Source of the DNA: Arthrobacter sp. DWC3
GTDB taxonomy: Bacteria; Actinomycetota; Actinomycetes; Actinomycetales; Micrococcaceae
Direction: 5' to 3'
DNA length: 64,000 nt
Assembly: GCF_002929375.1 (NCBI RefSeq)
Contig: NZ_PJIP01000005.1
Span: 124,001 to 188,000, forward strand
Shown here: positions 41,981 to 50,879 of the stretch, piece by piece
Layout of the letters: each line of letters begins with the position of its first letter
How positions within the stretch are numbered: position 1 is the stretch's first letter
Program-made: the position numbers and the translations under genes
The notes under the pieces: model-generated
Seen by the model: only the letters and a program-made list of their open reading frames with translations
What the model was told of the DNA's origin: nothing
Databases searched by the model: none

Positions 41981-42595
41981 GTGACTTCAAGCATTCGCCC
42001 CACGAAGCGTCGTCGCCTGCTCACGCTGGGGATGGCCCTGGCCTTCACCGTGCCCGTCTCGCTCGCGGTGACGTCGTGTGCCGCCGAGGACCCGCTCGCG
42101 CAGCAGGCGGCCGCCGGCGACGGCAAGAACTACATCGCCGGTGACGGTTCCGTCACCGAGTACGCCGAGGCGGACCGGGGCGAGCCCGTCGAGGTCACGG
42201 GCGCCCTCTTCGACGGCACCTCGGTCTCCAGCGACGAGTGGGTCGGCCAGGTGACCGTCCTCAACTTCTGGTACGCCTCCTGTGCACCCTGCCGCGAGGA
42301 GGCTCCGGACCTGGTCTCACTGCACGACGAGTTCGCTCCCCAGGGCGCCGCCTTCTACGGGGTCAACATCCGCGACGAGCGTGCCACCGCCGAAGCGTTC
42401 GAACGCAGCTTCGGCATCCCCTACGGCAGCTTCGACGACAAGGACGGAGGGGTGCTGCTCGACATGACGCAGTACGTGCCGCCGCAGGCGGTTCCCACCA
42501 CGATCGTCCTCGACCGCGAGGGGCGGGTCTCCGCCCGGATCCTCGGGCTCGCCGACCGCAGCACGCTCAAGGCGCTGATCGCCGATGCCCTGTAG
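41981..42595 (+). CDS. resA: TlpA/ResA-family thiol-disulfide lipoprotein
   Basis: A 204-residue thioredoxin-fold protein anchored outside the membrane, reducing the haem-binding cysteines of apocytochrome c. A signal peptide ends in the lipobox 'LAVTSC' (Cys33). The redox pair is Cys101/Cys104 in 'NFWYASCAPCREEAPD', and the cis-Pro loop is 'QAVPTTIVLDREG'. GTG 41981 follows CGGAAG. It leads the resA-ccdA-resB-ccsA operon and is supplied with electrons by CcdA, the next gene. Confidence 0.93.
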   Translation: MTSSIRPTKRRRLLTLGMALAFTVPVSLAVTSCAAEDPLAQQAAAGDGKNYIAGDGSVTEYAEADRGEPVEVTGALFDGTSVSSDEWVGQVTVLNFWYASCAPCREEAPDLVSLHDEFAPQGAAFYGVNIRDERATAEAFERSFGIPYGSFDDKDGGVLLDMTQYVPPQAVPTTIVLDREGRVSARILGLADRSTLKALIADAL

Positions 42596-42610
42596 CGCGT
42601 CCGACGCGCC

Positions 42611-43426
42611 GTGCCGATGAACCCCGCGGCGATCCTGCCGGCGGGGCTGCCGACGGCCGTCCCGCTCGCCGCGGGCAACGGCTTCGCCGACGCCGTCCTC
42701 AACGGTTCCATGCTCCTCGCCCTGCCGGTGGCGTTGCTGGCCGGCCTCGTGTCCTTCGCCTCACCCTGTGTGCTGCCGCTGGTGCCGGGGTACCTCGGGT
42801 ACGTCACAGGGCTCACCGGGGTGGACCTCGAGAAGCAGAGGAGGGGGCGCATGGTGGCCGGCATCGGCCTGTTCGTCCTCGGTTTCTCCGCGGTCTTCAT
42901 GGCCTACGGCACTCTGTTCGGTCAGCTGGGCGCCTTCCTGCGCGTCTCCCAGGGCTGGCTCATCCAGGTGTTCGGCGTCGTCGTGATCCTCCTCGGGATC
43001 GTCTTCATGGGTGGCCTCTCCTGGTTCCAGCGGGAGAGCCGCGTGCACGCCAGGGTGCCGGCCGGCCTGCTGGGGGCACCCCTGCTCGGTGTGACCTTCG
43101 GACTCGGTTGGGCGCCATGCATCGGGCCGACCCTCGGTGCCGTCCAGCTGCTCGCCATCTCGGGCGACGACGCAACGGCCCTGAAGGGCGCCGTGCTCAC
43201 CTTCGTCTACTGTGTGGGCCTCGGGCTGCCCTTCCTGCTGATCGCGCTCGGCGTCCGGCGCGGCATGGGGGCGCTCGCCTTCTTCAGGAGGCACCGGCTG
43301 CTGCTGCAGCGGGCCGGGGGCGGGATGCTCGTGCTCGTCGGCGTCCTCATGGTGAGCGGCGTCTGGAACCTGCTCATCACGCAGCTGCAGGATCTGCTGA
43401 TCGGGAACGTGGTGCTGCCGATATGA
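42611..43426 (+). CDS. ccdA: Cytochrome c biogenesis protein CcdA
   Basis: A 271-residue membrane thiol transporter moving reductant from cytoplasmic thioredoxin to ResA. The two redox cysteines lie in 'VSFASPCVLPLVPGYLGYVT' and 'GLGWAPCIGPTLGAVQ', each at a helix start, within six hydrophobic helices. The size is usual for CcdA. The start may be GTG 42611 or the ATG six bases later. It sits 15 bases after resA. Confidence 0.94.
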   Translation: MPMNPAAILPAGLPTAVPLAAGNGFADAVLNGSMLLALPVALLAGLVSFASPCVLPLVPGYLGYVTGLTGVDLEKQRRGRMVAGIGLFVLGFSAVFMAYGTLFGQLGAFLRVSQGWLIQVFGVVVILLGIVFMGGLSWFQRESRVHARVPAGLLGAPLLGVTFGLGWAPCIGPTLGAVQLLAISGDDATALKGAVLTFVYCVGLGLPFLLIALGVRRGMGALAFFRRHRLLLQRAGGGMLVLVGVLMVSGVWNLLITQLQDLLIGNVVLPI

Positions 43427-43478
43427 CGCGCAGCACCGGATCATGCCACGAGGGCTCACGACCGACGGGAAGGGCACA

Positions 43479-45197
43479 GTGAAGCAGGACGTCTCGCAGG
43501 ACACGAAGCACAGGGCGGGCGCAGCACGCGCTGGGTCCGACGTCGTCCTGCCCTCGCTCGGGTTCCTCGGCACCCTGCGGTGGGCGTGGACGCAGCTGAC
43601 GAGCATGCGGACCGCCCTGTTCCTGCTCCTGCTGCTCGCCGTCGCCGCCGTGCCCGGCTCGCTGTTCCCGCAGCGGCCCGCGAACCCCGCCGTCGTCACG
43701 CAGTACCTCCAGGACAACCCCGATACCGGGCCCGTCCTCGACTGGTTCCAGCTCTTCGACGTCTACTCGTCGGTCTGGTTCTCCGCGATCTACCTCCTGC
43801 TGTTCGTCTCGCTCATCGGCTGCGTGATCCCGCGCGCCGTCGCCCACTTCAGGGCCGTCCGGTCGAAGCCCCCGCGCACACCCAAGCGGCTCTCCCGCCT
43901 GCCCGTGTACGGCACGCTCGAAGTGCCCGCAGGCCGGGTGCAGGACGCCGGGCTCACACCCACGACCGCCGTCGAGCAGGCCGCCGCGCTCCTGAAGAAG
44001 CGCGGGTACCGCGTGGACGTGCGCGACGCCGGGACGGAGCGCCCGTCCGTCGGGGCCGAGCGCGGCCTCGCCAAGGAACTGGGCAACCTCGTCTTCCACA
44101 CCTCCCTGATCGGTGTCCTGGTCTCGGTCGCGGTCGGCGGCCTCTTCGGCTACAACGGGCAGAAGGTGATCGTCGAGGGCGACAGCTTCGTCAACACCCT
44201 GATCGGCTACGACAGCTTCAACCCCGGGTCCAACTTCTCGGACGACCAGCTCACACCGTACTCCCTCCGCCTGGACTCCTTCGACGTCCGCTTCGACCGC
44301 GAGCAGGAGAGCCACTACGGCCAGCCGCTCGACTTCACCGCCACCGTCACCACGCAGGAGGGCCCCGGCGAGGACGAGGAGCAGCAGGTCCTCAAGGTCA
44401 ACGCGCCGCTCACCATCGGCGGCACCAACGTGTACCTCGTCGGCAACGGCTACGCGCCCCTCGTGACGGTGCGTGACGGGGAGGGCAACATCGCATCCCA
44501 GGGCCCTGTCGTCTCGGTCCCGTCCGACGGCCTCTACACCTCCCTGTTCGTCCTCAAGGCACCGGACGCCAAGCCGGACCAGCTCGGTTTCGTGGGCTTC
44601 TTCCTCCCCACGGCGTTCATCGACGAGCAGGGCGTGTCCTTCTCGCGGGACCCGGACCCCTTCAACCCGCAGCTCAACCTCAACTCCTACTACGGGGACC
44701 TGGGGCTCGACGACGGCACCCCGGAGAACGTCTACGTCCTCGACACCGAGAACCTGACCGAGCTCAACAGCCGGAACAACGACGACGGCGGGATCGTGCT
44801 CGGCGTCGGCCAGACCTACGACCTGCCCGAGGGCAAGGGATCGGTCACGTTCGACGGGCTCAAGCGCTACATCGCGCTCGACATCCACCACGACCCGGGG
44901 GAGGTGGGAGCGCTCGTGTTCTCCACGCTGGCCCTGCTCGGGCTGACGGCGTCCCTGTTCATCGGGCGCCGCAGGCTGTGGATCCGGACCGGGGAGCACC
45001 CGGACGGACGCATCATGCTGGAGTACGGCCTGCTGGCCCGCGGCGAGGACCCCCGGCTCCTGGCCGAGGGCAGGGCCGTGGAGAAACTGCTGGCGGACCG
45101 ATGGTTGGTCCCGTCCGCTACCGCGGGGGAACATAGGGAGCAGGAAGCCGCGCGATCGGCAGCCGGCTCCGCGCACCACGACGCAAAGGACATCTGA
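43479..45197 (+). CDS. resB: Cytochrome c biogenesis protein ResB (Ccs1)
   Basis: A 572-residue System II subunit. Three N-terminal helices ('MRTALFLLLLLAVAAVPGSL', 'VWFSAIYLLLFVSLIGCVI', and the third after 'LAKELGNLVFHTSLIGVLVS') are followed by a large extracytoplasmic domain. A last helix is 'VGALVFSTLALLGLTASLFI'. The His in 'NLVFHTSL' is a candidate haem ligand. ResB with CcsA carries haem across the membrane and ligates it to cytochrome c. GTG 43479 has GGAAGGG five bases upstream; an ATG at 43443 is less well placed. It overlaps ccsA by TGATG. Confidence 0.94.
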   Translation: MKQDVSQDTKHRAGAARAGSDVVLPSLGFLGTLRWAWTQLTSMRTALFLLLLLAVAAVPGSLFPQRPANPAVVTQYLQDNPDTGPVLDWFQLFDVYSSVWFSAIYLLLFVSLIGCVIPRAVAHFRAVRSKPPRTPKRLSRLPVYGTLEVPAGRVQDAGLTPTTAVEQAAALLKKRGYRVDVRDAGTERPSVGAERGLAKELGNLVFHTSLIGVLVSVAVGGLFGYNGQKVIVEGDSFVNTLIGYDSFNPGSNFSDDQLTPYSLRLDSFDVRFDREQESHYGQPLDFTATVTTQEGPGEDEEQQVLKVNAPLTIGGTNVYLVGNGYAPLVTVRDGEGNIASQGPVVSVPSDGLYTSLFVLKAPDAKPDQLGFVGFFLPTAFIDEQGVSFSRDPDPFNPQLNLNSYYGDLGLDDGTPENVYVLDTENLTELNSRNNDDGGIVLGVGQTYDLPEGKGSVTFDGLKRYIALDIHHDPGEVGALVFSTLALLGLTASLFIGRRRLWIRTGEHPDGRIMLEYGLLARGEDPRLLAEGRAVEKLLADRWLVPSATAGEHREQEAARSAAGSAHHDAKDI

Positions 45198-46231
45198 TGC
45201 CACAACCAGTCAATGCCGAGCTCGGGCAGGTCAGTGAGCTCTTCATGCTGCTGGCCTCCATCGCCTACGTGGTGGCCCTGGTCTTCTTCGTGCTCGACCT
45301 CGTGAAATCGAGCTCGACCATCGGCGCGCTCGAGTCACGCCTCGCCGACGAGAAGGCAGCTCCGGCCCGTTCCCTCGCCGGGGTCGGTGCACGCGGGGCG
45401 GGAGCGACGACGTCGGCCGTCCCCACGGCGCCGGCGACCGCCGACGACTCCATGGACTACGGCTCCGGGCCGCGGCGCGGACGGGCCCGCGTGGCCGTCT
45501 CGCTGACGGTCCTAGCCGCGGTGATCCATGGTGCCGCCGTCATCACCCGCGGTATCGCGGCGCACCGCGTGCCGTGGGGCAACATGTACGAGTTCTGCAC
45601 CACGGGTGCGTTCCTCGTGGCCCTCATCTTCCTCGTCACGCTCACGCGCAAGGACCTCCGTTTCGTGGGCTCCTTCGTGGTGGGCCTCGTGGTCATCATG
45701 CTGTGTGCCGCCACGGTCGGTTTCCCGACGCCCGTCGCCCGTCTGATCCCGGCCCTGCAGAGCTACTGGCTGATCGTGCACGTCTCCATCGCCGTGGCGT
45801 CCTCGGCGCTCTTCACCATCACCTTCGCCATGTCGGTCCTGCAGCTCCTGCAGACCTCGCGGGAGGCCAAGCTCCTCGCGGGCAAGGCCGACACCGCCCG
45901 GTTCCTGCGCCTCGTGCCGTCCGCTCTGAGCCTGGAGAACCTGTCCTACCGCCTCAACGCCGTGGCGTTCGTCGGCTGGACCTTCACACTCATGGCGGGT
46001 GCCATCTGGGCCGAGCAGGCGTGGGGCCGGTACTGGGGCTGGGACACCAAGGAGGTCTGGACCTTCGTGATCTGGACCGTCTACGCCGGCTACCTGCACG
46101 CCCGCGCGACGCGTGGCTGGACGGGCACCCGTGCGGCCTGGCTGTCGATCGTCGGCTACCTCTGCATCGTCTTCAACTTCACCATCGTGAACATCTACTT
46201 CTCGGGACTGCACAGCTACTCCGGCGTCTGA
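45197..46231 (+). CDS. ccsB: Cytochrome c biogenesis protein CcsA/ResC (often named CcsB)
   Basis: A 344-residue haem handling protein with about eight helices. The tryptophan-rich WWD haem-binding motif is 'WGRYWGWDTKEVWTFVIW'. Conserved His residues include those in 'WLIVHVSIAVAS' and 'YAGYLHARATRGW'. Together with ResB it forms the System II synthase. The N-terminal segment between helix 1 and 2 has a variable cytoplasmic insert of about 70 residues (Ala/Thr-rich). It is the last gene of the operon and is followed by a strong terminator. Confidence 0.95.
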   Translation: MPQPVNAELGQVSELFMLLASIAYVVALVFFVLDLVKSSSTIGALESRLADEKAAPARSLAGVGARGAGATTSAVPTAPATADDSMDYGSGPRRGRARVAVSLTVLAAVIHGAAVITRGIAAHRVPWGNMYEFCTTGAFLVALIFLVTLTRKDLRFVGSFVVGLVVIMLCAATVGFPTPVARLIPALQSYWLIVHVSIAVASSALFTITFAMSVLQLLQTSREAKLLAGKADTARFLRLVPSALSLENLSYRLNAVAFVGWTFTLMAGAIWAEQAWGRYWGWDTKEVWTFVIWTVYAGYLHARATRGWTGTRAAWLSIVGYLCIVFNFTIVNIYFSGLHSYSGV

Positions 46232-46246
46232 CCTGCCACACCCTGT

Positions 46247-46284
46247 ACGAGAGCCCCGCAGCGCGTGCGCCGCGGGGCTCTCGT
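46247..46284 (+). terminator. Terminator of the cytochrome c maturation operon
   Basis: ACGAGAGCCCCGC (46247-46259) pairs perfectly with GCGGGGCTCTCGT (46272-46284) over 13 bases, starting 16 bases after the ccsA stop. Confidence 0.85.
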
Positions 46285-46516
46285 TCGTCCGGGCGCACGT
46301 CGAGGGGCCGCGCCTGCTCCCACCAGGGGCGTCCGTGCGTGGGCCCGTCCGGACATTTCCGGTGTCGAGCGTCGATCGATGGGAGGAAGGAACGCCGAAG
46401 ACCGGCCTCGGTGGGCAGGAACGACGATGCCCACCGAGCGAGGCGGCTCGATGGGCAGGTTCGTCGGGCAGGTTCGTCGTGCAGGGGCGGTGCGGGTGCG
46501 CCGGTCACGCCTCCCG
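46285..46516. other. 232-base gap with a second hairpin
   Basis: No gene is seen. CTCGGTGGGCA (46407-46417) and TGCCCACCGAG (46428-46438) are perfect 11-base inverted repeats with a ten-base loop. GGGCAGGTTCGTC then occurs twice in tandem from about 46453. The hairpin may terminate the leftward PLDc_N gene, though no T or A tract flanks it. Confidence 0.5.
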
Positions 46517-46963
46517 TCAGGGGCGGTGCGCTCCCGCGGAGCCGGATCCGGCGTCGTCGTTGCCCTCGCCGTCGTGCTTGTCCTCGCGGGCGGGGGAGTC
46601 CTTGCCCCTCTCGCGCGCCTTCGCGTCGCGCTCCTTCTGCTCCTGCTCGCGCCGGCGCCTCTCCTCCTCGCGGGCCCGCTGCCGGCGCTGCGCCTCGAGG
46701 TTCTGCAGGAATGCGGGATCGTCGTCCGGCGCGGTGGGCTGGCGCGGCGAGGGGCGGCGCGGCCCGGACGGCCCCTGCTTGCGGGGGCGGCCGAACAGGA
46801 ACCACATACCGGCGCCGATGATCGGCAGCAGGAGGATGGTGAGGAACCACGCGGTCTTCGAGATGCTCCGCACTTCGTGTTTTCGGCTCATGACGCAATC
46901 GATCAGCGCGTAGATGACGACGGCGACCGCCAGGATCGCGGCGAAGAGCAGGAGGCGGGGCAT
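46517..46963 (-). CDS. PLDc_N (phospholipase D nuclease N-terminal) domain membrane protein
   Basis: A 148-residue protein with two N-terminal helices ('RLLLFAAILAVAVVIYALID', 'KTAWFLTILLLPIIGAGMWF') ending 'WFLFGRPRKQG', the pattern of the PLDc_N family. This is only the membrane anchor; no phospholipase HKD motif is present. The tail is a long charged Arg/Glu segment, probably coiled coil ('RRQRAREEERRRREQEQKER'). Function unknown. It is divergent from the DUF4229 gene (30 bases apart), so the two share a very short promoter region. Confidence 0.88.
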   Translation of the reverse strand: MPRLLLFAAILAVAVVIYALIDCVMSRKHEVRSISKTAWFLTILLLPIIGAGMWFLFGRPRKQGPSGPRRPSPRQPTAPDDDPAFLQNLEAQRRQRAREEERRRREQEQKERDAKARERGKDSPAREDKHDGEGNDDAGSGSAGAHRP

Positions 46964-46993
46964 GCGCCAATTGTAGGCGAGTAAACTCGGAGC

Positions 46994-47299
46994 GTGGCCT
47001 TCCTCAAATTCACCGCACTGCGCCTGCTCCTGATCATCGTCTTCTACGTCGCATGCGTGCTGCTGGGCCTCGGCTTGTTCCTCTCCGCGGTGGTCGCAGC
47101 GGTCCTCGCCTGGTGCGTGACCTACCTCTTCGCGCGGAACCTGCGTGACGCCGCCGCGGCCACGCTGCAGCGCCGGTTCACCCCGGGTGCCCCGCCCGTA
47201 CGGACGGCCGTGGAGCTCGACGACGCCGCCGCCGAGGACGCCCTGGACCCCAATACGCCGGTCAACGCGGACCGCAAGCCGCGCGGCACCGCGGCCTGA
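46994..47299 (+). CDS. DUF4229 family small membrane protein
   Basis: A 101-residue protein with two hydrophobic helices ('LRLLLIIVFYVACVLLGLGL', 'FLSAVVAAVLAWCVTYLFA'), then 'RNLRDAAAATLQRRF' and an acidic tail. It matches DUF4229, found next to men genes in actinobacteria; no function is known. GTG start at 46994. It converges with menA, with a small GCGGCG-AAC-CGCCGC hairpin (47306-47320) in the 28-base gap. Confidence 0.85.
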   Translation: MAFLKFTALRLLLIIVFYVACVLLGLGLFLSAVVAAVLAWCVTYLFARNLRDAAAATLQRRFTPGAPPVRTAVELDDAAAEDALDPNTPVNADRKPRGTAA

Positions 47300-47327
47300 T
47301 CCGCCCTGCGGCGAACCGCCGCCCGGC

Positions 47328-48212
47328 TCAGGCGAGCGCCGTCGTGACCACGATCCCGGCGGCGAACAGGACGCTGAACGCCAGGTTGATCAGGCCGGTC
47401 TGCTTCAGGACGGGGATCAGGCTCGCGCGCTTCCTGCCCTTGAGCATGAGCCGGCTCGGCATCAGGCAGGCCGGTACGAGCAGCAGGACCAGCAGCACCC
47501 ACGGGTAGTCGTAGCTGAGGAACAGCGGCAGCAGGATGGCCGCGGCGAGCATCATGACGTAGCTGATCCGGGCGGGGGTGTCCCCGAGCCGCACCGCGAG
47601 CGTCCGCTTGCCCACCGCGCTGTCCGTCGGGATGTCACGTACGTTGTTGGCCATGAGCAGCGCCATCGCGATCAGGCCCGTGCTGACGGCGCCGATCCAC
47701 GCCGCCCCGCTCAGGCGGTCGGCCTGCGTGAAGGTGGTGCCCAGCGTGGCGACGAGCCCGAAGAACACGAAGACGAAGAGGTCGCCGAGGCCCAGGTACC
47801 CGTACGGGTTCTTGCCGCCGGTGTAGCCCCACGCGGCGGCGATGCACCCGACGCCCACGAGCAGCAGCACCCACGCCTGCGACAGCAGGATCAGTGCGAG
47901 GCCCGCGAGCACGGCGAGGCCGAAGCAGGCGAACGCCGCGGCCTTCACCTGCCCCGGCCGTGCCACCCCGGATCCCGTGAGGCGCAGCGGGCCCACGCGC
48001 TCGTTGTCGGTCCCGCGGATACCGTCGGAATAGTCGTTGGCGTAGTTCACGCCCACCTGCAGCAGGACCGAGACGATCGCCGCGAGCACAGCATTGAGCG
48101 GCTTGAACGACCCCAGCCCGAAGGCGGCCGCGCTCCCGATGATCACGGGGGCGAAGGCCATGGGCAGGGTGCGGGGGCGGGCTCCTTCAAGCCACTGGGC
48201 GGCAGTCGCCAC
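47328..48212 (-). CDS. menA: 1,4-dihydroxy-2-naphthoate polyprenyltransferase
   Basis: A 294-residue UbiA-family membrane enzyme that prenylates and decarboxylates DHNA to demethylmenaquinone. The first Asp-rich motif is 'NYANDYSDGIRGTDNE', and the second is 'NVRDIPTDSAVGKRTLAVRL'. About nine helices are visible. GTG 48212 has AAGGA seven bases upstream and matches family length. It follows menE leftward with a 49-base gap, in the order thioesterase-(pseudogene)-VOC-menB-menE-menA. Confidence 0.93.
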   Translation of the reverse strand: MATAAQWLEGARPRTLPMAFAPVIIGSAAAFGLGSFKPLNAVLAAIVSVLLQVGVNYANDYSDGIRGTDNERVGPLRLTGSGVARPGQVKAAAFACFGLAVLAGLALILLSQAWVLLLVGVGCIAAAWGYTGGKNPYGYLGLGDLFVFVFFGLVATLGTTFTQADRLSGAAWIGAVSTGLIAMALLMANNVRDIPTDSAVGKRTLAVRLGDTPARISYVMMLAAAILLPLFLSYDYPWVLLVLLLVPACLMPSRLMLKGRKRASLIPVLKQTGLINLAFSVLFAAGIVVTTALA

Positions 48213-48261
48213 GGGGAGGTCCTTGTCGTCGGGTCGAGCGGGGAGCGGGTGTTCGGGACGC

Positions 48262-49392
48262 CTAGGCGCGTTCGAGCAGCGTGGAGATGGTACGGCGGTC
48301 GGGCTTGCCGCCCGGCAGCAGGGGGAGGGCGTCCAGGGACACGATGGCCTTGGGCACGGCGTGCGCTCCCAGTTCGACATGGACGGCCTGCCGGATGACC
48401 TCGGCGTCGACGTCGCCCACCACCGCGGCGGCCACGGCCGTGCCCCATTCCTCACTGGAGATACCGAGTACCATGGCCTGCTGCACGCCCACCAGTGCCT
48501 CGATGACGTCGGAGACCCTCGCCGCGGATACCTTCAGGCCACCCGTGATGATGACGTCGTCGAGCCGCCCGTGCACGGTGACCGACCCGTCCGGAGCCAC
48601 CTCCCCGGCGTCGTCGGTGACGAACCAGCGCTCACCGGAGTTGAAGACGAACCTCTCCTCGGTGAGCTCCGGTGCGCCGAAGTAGCCGTCGGCCAGCACG
48701 GAGCCGCCGATGCGCAGGCGGCCGTCCACCGAGCGGAGCTCGACGCCGTCGAGGGGCGTGCCGTCGTAGACGCAGCCGCCGCAGGTCTCGCTCATGCCGT
48801 ACGTCTCGACGACCTTCAGGTCGTGGCTGCGCGCGAGGGAGCGCAGCGACGCACCGGCCGGAGCACCGCCGAGGAGGATCCCGTCGAACCGGCGCAGCAC
48901 GCGGAGGGTCTCCGGCGACACGTCGGCCAGCAGCCGGTGGAGCTGCGTCGGGACCAGCGAGGTGAACCGCACCCGGTCCGTCAGTTCTGCCGCGGCACTG
49001 GTGAAGGCCTCCGGCGTGAAGCCCGCGGCCGTGTCCATGACCCACGGCTGGGTACCCGCGAACAGGGACCGCACCAGCACCTGGAAGCCGGCCACGTAGT
49101 GCACGGGGAGCGTCAGGAGCCACTGGCCCTCGGCCTTGAGCGCGAAGGCGGTACCCATGGCGGACGCGGCCAGGGCGTCGACGCTGAGCATCGTCTGTTT
49201 CGGCACGCCCGTGGACCCGGAGGTGCTGATCACGGCGGCGATCTCGTCGTTGGGGAGGGTTCCGTCGAAGGTCTGGTCCGCCCGCACGTAAGGCGCCACG
49301 GCGGGGCCCTCTCCGGCGAGGGCCGCGGCGAGGGGCTTCAGCAGCCCGAGGGGGTCGAAGCCCTCGGGGGTGTGGACGGGGAGGAGTTCCAC
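48262..49392 (-). CDS. menE: o-Succinylbenzoate-CoA ligase
   Basis: A 376-residue ANL-superfamily ligase activating o-succinylbenzoate. The P-loop 'VISTSGSTGVPKQTML' is early (about residue 55), so the N-terminal subdomain is short, as in other actinobacterial MenE. 'VVETYGMSETCGGCVYDG' is the A5 motif, 'WFVTDDAGEVAPDGSVTVHG' the A7/A8 region and 'LLPGGKPDRRTI' carries the C-terminal catalytic Lys. GTG 49392 lies eight bases after the menB stop. The same frame happens to stay open far upstream; that extension is not coding. Confidence 0.92.
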   Translation of the reverse strand: MELLPVHTPEGFDPLGLLKPLAAALAGEGPAVAPYVRADQTFDGTLPNDEIAAVISTSGSTGVPKQTMLSVDALAASAMGTAFALKAEGQWLLTLPVHYVAGFQVLVRSLFAGTQPWVMDTAAGFTPEAFTSAAAELTDRVRFTSLVPTQLHRLLADVSPETLRVLRRFDGILLGGAPAGASLRSLARSHDLKVVETYGMSETCGGCVYDGTPLDGVELRSVDGRLRIGGSVLADGYFGAPELTEERFVFNSGERWFVTDDAGEVAPDGSVTVHGRLDDVIITGGLKVSAARVSDVIEALVGVQQAMVLGISSEEWGTAVAAAVVGDVDAEVIRQAVHVELGAHAVPKAIVSLDALPLLPGGKPDRRTISTLLERA

Positions 49393-49400
49393 GGGCGCTC

Positions 49401-50354
49401 CTAGAAGTAGTAGGGGAACGGGGACCAGTCGGGCGCCCGCTTCTCGAGGAACGCCTCCTTGCCCTCCACCGCCTCGTCCGTCATGTACGCCATGCGGGTC
49501 GCCTCGCCCGCGAAGACCTGCTGGCCCGCCAGGCCGTCGTCGGGGAGGTTGAAGGCGAACTTGAGCATGCGGATGGCCTGCGGGCTCTGGCGTGCGATGT
49601 CCGCCGCGTAGGCGAGCGCGGTCTCCTCGAGGGCCTCGTGGTCCACGGCCTCGTTGACCGCGCCCATGTCCACCATGTCCTGTGCGGAATACTCGCGCGC
49701 CAGGAAGAAGATCTCCCGTGCCTTCTTCTGGCCGACCTGCCGGGCCAGGAGCGCCGACCCGTAGCCGGCGTCGAAGCTGCCCACCGTGGCATCGGTCTGC
49801 TTGAACCGGCCGTGCTGCGCGGAGGCGATGGTCAGGTCGGCGACCACGTGGAGGCTGTGTCCGCCGCCGGCCGCCCAGCCGTTGACGACGGCGATGACCA
49901 CCTTGGGCATGGTGCGGATGAGGCGCTGGACCTCCAGGATGTGGAGGCGTCCCGCGCGTGCCGGGTCGATGGTCTCCGTCGTCTCGCCCCCGGCGTACCG
50001 GTAGCCGTCGCGGCCACGGATGCGCTGGTCCCCGCCCGAGCAGAAGGAGTGGCCGCCGTCGCGGGGGCTCGGACCGTTGCCGGTGAGCAGGACGGTCGCG
50101 ACGTCGGGGGACATGCGGGCGTGGTCGAGCGCCCGGTAGAGCTCGTCGACGGTGCCCGGGCGGAACGCGTTGCGCACCTCGGGACGGTCGAAGGCGATGC
50201 GCACGGTGGGGAGGTCGCGGACCACCACGCCTGCGGCGTCGCGCTCCACGGCCCGGTGGTACGTCAGGTCCGCGAGGTCCCCGAATCCCGTCACGACCCG
50301 CCAGCGGGTGGGGTCGAAGATGTCGGATACCTTGGCGGGAAGCTCTGAAGTCAC
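49401..50354 (-). CDS. menB: 1,4-dihydroxy-2-naphthoyl-CoA synthase
   Basis: A 317-residue crotonase-fold enzyme performing the Dieckmann cyclisation of OSB-CoA to DHNA-CoA. Signatures are 'RPEVRNAFRPGTVDELYRAL', 'FCSGGDQRIRGRDGYRY' (the MenB-specific loop), 'VNGWAAGGGHSLHVVADLTI' (oxyanion hole) and 'FDAGYGSALLARQVGQKKA' with the active-site Tyr/Asp, and the C-terminal 'EKRAPDWSPFPYYF'. Length is on the long side, as in mycobacteria. It heads the menB-menE-menA order. Confidence 0.96.
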   Translation of the reverse strand: MTSELPAKVSDIFDPTRWRVVTGFGDLADLTYHRAVERDAAGVVVRDLPTVRIAFDRPEVRNAFRPGTVDELYRALDHARMSPDVATVLLTGNGPSPRDGGHSFCSGGDQRIRGRDGYRYAGGETTETIDPARAGRLHILEVQRLIRTMPKVVIAVVNGWAAGGGHSLHVVADLTIASAQHGRFKQTDATVGSFDAGYGSALLARQVGQKKAREIFFLAREYSAQDMVDMGAVNEAVDHEALEETALAYAADIARQSPQAIRMLKFAFNLPDDGLAGQQVFAGEATRMAYMTDEAVEGKEAFLEKRAPDWSPFPYYF

Positions 50355-50402
50355 CCGTCGAGTCTAGCCGCGTGGCACGGGGCGGCGGCCCCATGCCCCC
50401 GG

Positions 50403-50840
50403 TCAGGCGATGCAGAACTCGTTGCCCTCCGGGTCGAGCATGACGTACCACGTGTGGGGCCCCTGCGAGTGCCGCTCCACATAGGTGGCGCCGCGCGCCT
50501 CGAGCCGTGCGCGCTGCTCGTCCCGGTCCGTCCCGCCGAGGTTGATGTCCACGTGCATGCGGTTCTTCACGGTCTTCGGTTCGGGCACCGGCTGGAAGAG
50601 CATGCGCTCCCGGCCCGGCCGTCCGACGTCGGCTGCCCGGCAGATCGCTGCCCCGTCCCGCCAGACGCGCCGGCCGCGGTGTTCGATCACGTCGGACGCA
50701 CGGGCATGGCCCTCCGCGATCATCCGGTCGAGGAACGCCCCGTCCGTGGGCTCCACGACCCAGTCGAGGGTCTCGGCCCACCAGTCGGCCTGGGCGTGCG
50801 GATCCGTGCAGTCGAGCGAGACCTGGAGGGAGAAGGGCAT
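50403..50840 (-). CDS. VOC (glyoxalase-like) superfamily protein
   Basis: A 145-residue protein with two beta-alpha-beta-beta-beta modules. It starts 'PFSLQVSLDCTDPHAQADWW' and ends 'YVMLDPEGNEFCIA', typical of the glyoxalase_6 type. 'NRMHVDINLGGTDRDEQRA' supplies the metal-like His/Asp positions. The substrate is unknown. It lies 48 bases upstream of menB on the same strand, and directly downstream of the degraded SGNH gene. Confidence 0.88.
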   Translation of the reverse strand: MPFSLQVSLDCTDPHAQADWWAETLDWVVEPTDGAFLDRMIAEGHARASDVIEHRGRRVWRDGAAICRAADVGRPGRERMLFQPVPEPKTVKNRMHVDINLGGTDRDEQRARLEARGATYVERHSQGPHTWYVMLDPEGNEFCIA

Positions 50841-50879
50841 GGCCACACAGTAGGGCCGGAAGCGCCGTCCGGGAAGGTC

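Noticed and set aside
49393-50350. Upstream extension of the menE frame through menB to the SGNH fragment
   Set aside because: It is an alternative frame of menB on the same strand, with Arg/Pro-rich nonsense composition. MenE homology starts at 49392.
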